27,002 bases of DNA, taken from positions 1 through 27,002 of the forward strand of contig CAIYOB010000871.1 of NCBI GenBank assembly GCA_903927685.1, written 5' to 3'. Below, piece after piece: positions 22,620-27,002 of this stretch. This DNA is from an uncultured Planctomycetaceae bacterium. Lineage in GTDB: Bacteria > Planctomycetota > Planctomycetia > Pirellulales > Pirellulaceae. The translations under genes and the position numbers were made by a program. Positions within the stretch are counted from its first letter, which is position 1. Each line of letters begins with the position of its first letter. A model generated the notes under the pieces. That model saw only the letters and a list, made by a program, of their open reading frames with translations. It was not told the DNA's origin and did no database searches.

Positions 22620-24515
22620 TTATCGCGAGCACGTGATTTCGGATTCGATCTGCGCGATCTCGTCGGGGGTCAGGCGGTACAAGCGGTAGACCAGACGATC
22701 GATTTGCCGGTCCCAGGCGAGGATTCGAGTTTCTGTCTCCCCGCAACCTGCACAATCTCTGCTTGCGTCACCAACCAGACGTTCCAACTGATCGACGCAG
22801 TTTGCCAGTTGCGAGCGGTCCTGCATGGCGGAATGGTCCTCCTCCGACACGGTGCGGATCGGCAACTGTTCAAGCTGGCCCTTGTTGATCGCCAGGAAAC
22901 CTCCCGCGAGTTGTTTGGCGCGGAATCGGGTACGAAACAGGTAGGTGAGCAGCTTGGAGTTGAGCAATCCCAGCAGGTAGCGATAGTCCTCTTGCAGATC
23001 GGCGACGGCATAGACTTGGACTCCCAGGGCCAAGCCCCCCGGATCCCAAGCTGCTTCGATCCGTTGGACCATCCCGGCGACAACGATTTTTGAGCCGGCA
23101 AACAATCGCCGTTTGGCGTCGGTCAGCACGTGCGAATGGCGAGCCAGCAGCGGACGGTGCCACGTGCGTTTCATGAACCGGGCCTGGCCCCAGTCGATGC
23201 GGTAACGATCGAGGTTGCCGCTGACCACAAAACGGAAGCACTCGGCGCCCGGGTCGGGGGCGGTGTCTGCTGACTCGGAAAACAGCTCACGGGCCAGGGC
23301 AGTCGCTTGAAACCCGGTTGTACCGCTGTGCAGGCGAGCGACCGAGCGCAGGGGCATTGTCGCCACCCGCGCCTCAACATCCAGCGTGCCGTGCAGTTGC
23401 CAGCCGCCGACGGCCGACAGCGAGGACTGGCGCACGTGCCACTGGCCCCGGTCCGCGGTCAGTTCCTCGTCCGACGCGGCCTGACTGACCGCAACTTCGT
23501 GCCCGATCGCCGGTGACTGCTTCTGCCAGATAAGGATGTATGGATACACGCCTGCGTCCGGAAAAACTCGCCACCGCGACAGATCGACAATCCGCCGGAT
23601 CGTCGTCCGCTCGGACAGCATCGCTCGGCACGCAGTCGCGTACGTTAAACCGGCCAGCTTGTTCGGCACAATCAGGCCGCACACGCCGCCCGTACGCAGC
23701 AGACGGAAGGCCAGTTCGATGAACAGCACGTACAGATCGTAGGCGCCTTGGGCGCACTGGTAGTGCGTGCGTAAGTACCGTTTGACCTCCGCCGAACGGG
23801 TCTGCGTGAGCCGGCGGATGTTGATGTAGGGCGGGTTGCCGATCACGGCGTCGAAGCCTGCGGACACCGGGACGGTGCCGAGCCAATCCGACGTTCCATG
23901 GCCGACGCATTCCGTCGCCGCCGGACCGTGACAAGAGGCGAGGTCGTGTCCCGGGGCTTGGTCCAACTCGGGCGGACACGCCCCCAGCAACGCATCGCCG
24001 CAACGGATGTTCGCCTGGAGCGACTGCTGTAGTTCGACCAACGGGGCGGGCTGGTCTGTCGCCAAGCCGGCCAAAGTCCGCCGCGTTGCCACGACGAACT
24101 CGGGATCGATATCCAGGCCGAAACAGCTCGACAGCAACAACCGGCGCTGCTCGCCGGCGCTCAACTGCCACTGGCCCTCGGCGTCCCGGCTGATGCCGTT
24201 CGGCTCGAAAGCTCCCCGCCGCGCGGTCTGCTGCAGGCATTCCTGCAGCCGTCGCTGGCGCAGATAGCGAAAGACTTCGGCCAGGAAGCCGCCGTCACCA
24301 CAGGCCGGTTCGAGGATCCGCAGGGGCTGGTCGTCGAGGCGGGTAGCCCACAGCGGGTCGAGGGTGTGCTGAACGAGGTAGCGAACGACCGCCGGCGGCG
24401 TGAAGAAGACGCCAGTCGCCTGGCGTTGTCGGGGCGTCGGTGGATTCCCAGCGTCCATGGTCGGGATTGGCGGCCAGCATCGGGTCGGCAGGAGAAACCC
24501 GTCACCTGGCGGCAT
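22620..24515 (-). CDS. Eco57I-type N6-adenine DNA methyltransferase with target-recognition domain
   Basis: A 631-aa class I methyltransferase. An N-terminal RQATGVFFTPPAVVRYLVQ (31-49) is followed by the SAM motif ILEPACGDGGF (67-77), DIDPEF (135-140) and the catalytic NPPYINIRRL (227-236), as in gamma-class N6-adenine enzymes. The second half (about 380-560; HSGTTGFQATALARELF, RYIDW-like region, LLGLLNSKLLTYLFRTRF) looks like a TaqI-type recognition domain. The end (ILAWDRQIDRLVYRLYRLTPDEIAQIESE) is typical of type IIG proteins. The N-terminal nuclease domain of full type IIG enzymes (~900-1100 aa) is missing and no nuclease gene is adjacent, so this may be a solitary methyltransferase. The ATG at 24513-24515 fits the leader; an alternative start at 24458 (MDAGNPPTP) would still keep all motifs. 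Confidence 0.88.
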   Translation of the reverse strand: MPPGDGFLLPTRCWPPIPTMDAGNPPTPRQRQATGVFFTPPAVVRYLVQHTLDPLWATRLDDQPLRILEPACGDGGFLAEVFRYLRQRRLQECLQQTARRGAFEPNGISRDAEGQWQLSAGEQRRLLLSSCFGLDIDPEFVVATRRTLAGLATDQPAPLVELQQSLQANIRCGDALLGACPPELDQAPGHDLASCHGPAATECVGHGTSDWLGTVPVSAGFDAVIGNPPYINIRRLTQTRSAEVKRYLRTHYQCAQGAYDLYVLFIELAFRLLRTGGVCGLIVPNKLAGLTYATACRAMLSERTTIRRIVDLSRWRVFPDAGVYPYILIWQKQSPAIGHEVAVSQAASDEELTADRGQWHVRQSSLSAVGGWQLHGTLDVEARVATMPLRSVARLHSGTTGFQATALARELFSESADTAPDPGAECFRFVVSGNLDRYRIDWGQARFMKRTWHRPLLARHSHVLTDAKRRLFAGSKIVVAGMVQRIEAAWDPGGLALGVQVYAVADLQEDYRYLLGLLNSKLLTYLFRTRFRAKQLAGGFLAINKGQLEQLPIRTVSEEDHSAMQDRSQLANCVDQLERLVGDASRDCAGCGETETRILAWDRQIDRLVYRLYRLTPDEIAQIESEITCSR

Positions 24516-24553
24516 CCCTGTGGAACGTCGCAGGCGGCGAACAAACGGCGGTC

Positions 24554-24582
24554 ATTATAGCAACCGCCCCGAGTTCTCCCCA
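24554..24582 (-). promoter_or_regulatory. Promoter -10 and leader of the methyltransferase gene
   Basis: A perfect TATAAT lies on the minus strand at 24554-24559, 38 nt before the ATG at 24515. The -35 position at 17 bp (24577-24582) reads TGGGGA, which is weak. From the -10 to the start codon the sequence matches the Uma2 leader (19164-19210) at about 37 of 47 positions without gaps. Confidence 0.55.
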
Positions 24583-24632
24583 GGCCGCCGTGTGCGAGGG
24601 CGGAGAAGCTGCCTCGCGGCGGCGCGCGACGC

Positions 24633-24664
24633 CATCGGTCATGCGCCATCGGTCATGCGCCATC
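24633..24664. repeat. Short tandem 14-bp repeat
   Basis: CATCGGTCATGCGC is repeated head to tail at 24633-24646 and 24647-24660 and begins again (CATC) at 24661-24664. It lies in the divergent region between the methyltransferase and the HZS-like gene, just before a candidate promoter. It could be a pair of operator sites or a replication-slippage product. Confidence 0.7.
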
Positions 24665-24666
24665 TC

Positions 24667-24695
24667 TTGCACGCCGCTCTGTTCCTCGTTAGGTT
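24667..24695 (+). promoter_or_regulatory. Possible promoter of the HZS-alpha-like gene
   Basis: TTGCAC (24667-24672) and TAGGTT (24690-24695) are separated by 17 bp and lie 45 nt before the ATG. Both boxes are moderate matches. The 14-bp tandem repeat ends immediately upstream of the -35, where a regulator could act. Confidence 0.32.
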
Positions 24696-24740
24696 CGATG
24701 GGGCTGACCCGTGTTGAACCTGGCGAGGAGGCTGACGAGC

Positions 24741-27002
24741 ATGTTCGCTGATCCGTTCACCCAGAAGCTCTGTTTGGCAGGGGACGGCCAGCGTCGGTCC
24801 CAGCTCACAACATGCCACTGTCGCGGCGGTTGGTGGTGGCGGACACGCCGCCTGGTCGCCCTGGGATGCCTGCTGGCGGGCTGGGCGTCGCCCGCAGCCC
24901 GCGGTCCGGCCGCGGAACCGCAGGTGCTGTTTGCGGGTACTTTCGACGGCTCGACGCTGGGCCAACCGTGGCGGACGATCGGCGGCACATGGCAGGTCCA
25001 GCACCAAGTGCTCCAGCAGCTGGATTCCGGGCAGGACGATCCGTGCAAGGCCGTGCTGGTCAGCGGCGAGCCCGAGGAACTGGCATCCGGAGTCGAGATC
25101 CTGGCCAAGCTGCGCCTGGATACGTGGCGGGACGACGAGCAGGCCCGCGCCGGCGTCGGTCTGTGCTGCGACGCCGACAGCGGATACGGCTTGAATCTGG
25201 CATTCCACCGGGGGCAGCTGCAGTTTGTGCACGACTATGTCGCCTGGGCGCCGGGCTGCGAGTTTGCCTACCAGACCGGCGTATGGTACTGGATGAAACT
25301 GAGCAAGACCGGCGGCGTGCTGCAGGGCAAAGCGTGGTGCGACGGCGATTCCGAGCCGGCCGAGTGGATGGTCTCGTGGGCGGGCTTCGATGCGGCGCTC
25401 ACCGGCTATCCGGCTTTGTTGGGCTGCTCCGGCGGTCCCGGCTCCGGCGGTTCCACCGTGTCGTTTGCCGAATGCCGCGTGGTGCGGATCGGCCCCAGCC
25501 CGGCGGCCTACTACGCCAGGCAGTCCACTTGGCAGGAGACGATGAGGGCCAGTCTGGACTCGCTCGCCGCACAGCGTGGGACTCCGGACGGTGGCAGCCC
25601 GTCGGCCGATGCCAGGAACGAGACCCTCTGGCGCCGGCTCCGCTGTGATTTCTCCGACCCGCAATCACGGCAGCAGATGGCGTGGGAGCGGCAGGACGGC
25701 ATCTGGCCGCCCGCCGGGGCGGACGCGCCCGCCGGACGGCTCGCCGAACGTTACGCGGCGGCGACGCGAGCCGGACTGGCCGACCAGGCTCGTTCGTTGG
25801 TCACGACGGTCAAGCAGCCGGAGCACCTGGAACCGTTGCGCCGCCTGTATTACCGTTCCCGCGAGATCGACGCCGCGGTCGCCCGTTGGGATGACGCCCG
25901 GCTTCCCTCCTTGCGGCTGGCGATTGTGGACTTGATGCGAACGTTCGGCGACCGCTATGCCCGAGGGGGCGAGTACCTGCAGCGGTTAGCGGAAATCGAA
26001 GCGGATGTGGCGGAGGCGCGCGGCAAGGCAAGCCAGCCGGGCGGCCTCGAACGGTGGGCGGCGGCCGCACAGCGATTCGAGGCATTGCGGGCGGAAGCCT
26101 TGTTGGCCAACCCGCTGGTGGACTTCGACCGGCTGCTGCTGGTGAAACGTGCCGACGCCGGACAGAAGTCGCCCCAGCCTCGCGTCCGCGGAGAAGCCGC
26201 CAATTTCGTCGGCAACGATACGATCGGGTTCCTAAACGGGCTGCCGATCAATTTCCAGGGCAACGGCTATCTGCGAGAAATCCCCTTCGACAACGAAATC
26301 GCCGTGCTGTCGCCGGTCCGCCCCGGCGGGGAACTCGCGACGCTGTATCGCCCTGACCGGCCCGTGTTCGTCGGCGACCTGAAGCTGCATTTCGACGCCC
26401 AGCGATTGCTGTTCTCGTCGGTCGGCAGCCACCAGCGCTGGCAGATCTTCGAGGTCGGTGCTGACGGGCAAGGCCTGCGTCAAGTGACGCGCGGCGAGGA
26501 ACCCGACGTCGACAACTACGACTCGTGTTACCTGTCCGACGAGCGGATCCTGTTTGCGTCGTCGGCTTGCTTCCAAGCGGTTCCCTGCGAGCGACGTTGC
26601 GACGAGGTGGCCAACTTCTGCGTGATGAACCCGGACGGGTCGGCGGTCCGCCGATTGTGCTTCGACCAGGACCACAATTTCTATCCTTCGATCATGGCCG
26701 ACGGCCGGATCCTGTACACACGCTGGGAGTACACCGACATCGCGCACGCTTTCACCGGGCGGCTGATGGCCATGAACCCGGACGGCACAGGGCAACGGGC
26801 CCACTATGCCAGCGGCAGCTTCTGGCCCAACCGGATCTTCTACGCTCGGCCCATCCCCGGCTGCCCGACCAAGTTTGTGGCGATTGTCACGGGGCACCAT
26901 GGCACGGCGCGGGCAGGCGAGTTGGTAGTGTTCGATGTAGCCAAGGGCCGGCATCTGGCCCAAGGTGCGGTACAGCGGATTCCCGGGCGAGGCCAGGCCG
27001 TC
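24741..27002 (+). CDS. Secreted protein with ConA-like domain and hydrazine-synthase-alpha-like propeller (partial)
   Basis: 754 codons are open to the right edge; the C-terminus is outside. ATG 24741 has GAGG about 10 nt upstream. A basic stretch and hydrophobic core (RRLVALGCLLAGWASPAARG, around residues 36-56) look like a signal peptide with a long N-region. Residues about 60-255 resemble a concanavalin-A/LamG or DUF1080-type fold (FAGTFDGSTLGQPW, RAGVGLCCDADSGYGLNLAF, WYWMKLSK). A helical charged stretch follows (about 255-455). From about 460 the HZS-alpha-like propeller begins: LLLVKRAD, NFQGNGYLREIPFDNEIAVLSPV, ATLYRPDRPVFVGDLKLHFDAQRLLF, EEPDVDNYDSCYLSDERILFASSACFQAVPC, LYTRWEYTDI, NPDGTGQRAHYASGSFWPNRIFYARPIPGCPTKFVAIVTGHHGTARAGELVVFD. 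No haem-binding CxxCH motif is visible, so the enzymatic chemistry of true hydrazine synthase is not implied. Confidence 0.86.
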   Translation, partial: MFADPFTQKLCLAGDGQRRSQLTTCHCRGGWWWRTRRLVALGCLLAGWASPAARGPAAEPQVLFAGTFDGSTLGQPWRTIGGTWQVQHQVLQQLDSGQDDPCKAVLVSGEPEELASGVEILAKLRLDTWRDDEQARAGVGLCCDADSGYGLNLAFHRGQLQFVHDYVAWAPGCEFAYQTGVWYWMKLSKTGGVLQGKAWCDGDSEPAEWMVSWAGFDAALTGYPALLGCSGGPGSGGSTVSFAECRVVRIGPSPAAYYARQSTWQETMRASLDSLAAQRGTPDGGSPSADARNETLWRRLRCDFSDPQSRQQMAWERQDGIWPPAGADAPAGRLAERYAAATRAGLADQARSLVTTVKQPEHLEPLRRLYYRSREIDAAVARWDDARLPSLRLAIVDLMRTFGDRYARGGEYLQRLAEIEADVAEARGKASQPGGLERWAAAAQRFEALRAEALLANPLVDFDRLLLVKRADAGQKSPQPRVRGEAANFVGNDTIGFLNGLPINFQGNGYLREIPFDNEIAVLSPVRPGGELATLYRPDRPVFVGDLKLHFDAQRLLFSSVGSHQRWQIFEVGADGQGLRQVTRGEEPDVDNYDSCYLSDERILFASSACFQAVPCERRCDEVANFCVMNPDGSAVRRLCFDQDHNFYPSIMADGRILYTRWEYTDIAHAFTGRLMAMNPDGTGQRAHYASGSFWPNRIFYARPIPGCPTKFVAIVTGHHGTARAGELVVFDVAKGRHLAQGAVQRIPGRGQAV

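Noticed and set aside
1..27002. Possible CRISPR array, tRNA, rRNA or transposase
   Set aside because: No regularly spaced direct repeats, no tRNA-like cloverleaf or conserved rRNA segments and no transposase motifs were seen on reading either strand.
24741..27002. Lipoprotein signal in the HZS-like protein (LVALGC)
   Set aside because: The -3/-2 residues (A, L) do not fit the lipobox pattern well; an ordinary signal peptide is more likely.

Overview
The window looks like part of a planctomycete chromosome, most likely from the Pirellulales. It is GC-rich and the genes are loosely grouped. It carries several families typical of that phylum: a Ser/Thr kinase with the LTQWQ-type N-terminal module and a membrane anchor, a secreted protein with a hydrazine-synthase-alpha-like propeller, a Uma2 nuclease-fold protein, a DUF4058-like relic, and a BNR/sialidase protein next to a URO-D-family protein. 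I see no rRNA, tRNA, CRISPR array or intact insertion sequence.

Layout. 1-1181 (-): the protease pair hslV-hslU, with hslU cut by the left edge. 1517-4213 (+): transmembrane Ser/Thr kinase. 4394-4590: relic of a probable O-methyltransferase with its middle missing. 4583-6224 (+): NCS1-type transporter and a small two-helix membrane protein, followed by a ~98 bp MITE-like palindrome. 6357-6657: a second relic, DUF4058-like, also missing its middle. 6911-7621 (+): XRE-type regulator with an unrecognised C-terminal domain. 11939-7635 (-): MFS transporter, secreted sialidase-like propeller with a LamG-like tail, and a URO-D-family protein. 12279-14393 (+): cytoplasmic three-PAS SpoIIE/PP2C phosphatase behind a good sigma-70 promoter and a possible coupled leader peptide. 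14644-18373 (+): RbsA-like ATPase, RbsC-like permease carrying an extra extracytoplasmic Rossmann-like domain, and an EamA transporter, all joined by 4-nt overlaps. 19166-18426 (-): Uma2 protein. 19485-20705 (+): xseA. 22343-20721 (-): polytopic membrane protein. 24515-22620 (-): Eco57I-type N6-adenine methyltransferase without a nuclease domain. 24741-27002 (+): secreted HZS-alpha-like protein, cut by the right edge.

How the genes work together. hslVU makes an ATP-dependent protease. The MFS/BNR/URO-D set looks like a small glycan- or acid-sugar-use operon. The ABC/EamA set looks like an import unit without a separate binding protein; the permease itself carries a domain resembling half of such a protein. 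Start and stop codons overlap by 4 nt at four gene junctions (and at one possible leader-peptide junction), so translational coupling is a local habit.

The least ordinary signals are (i) a near-identical -10/leader/start-codon cassette in front of two unrelated genes (Uma2 and the methyltransferase), (ii) the permease with the grafted binding-protein-like domain, (iii) the palindromic element at 6225-6322, and (iv) two internally deleted pseudogenes flanking the NCS1 operon. I found no convincing complete new defence system.
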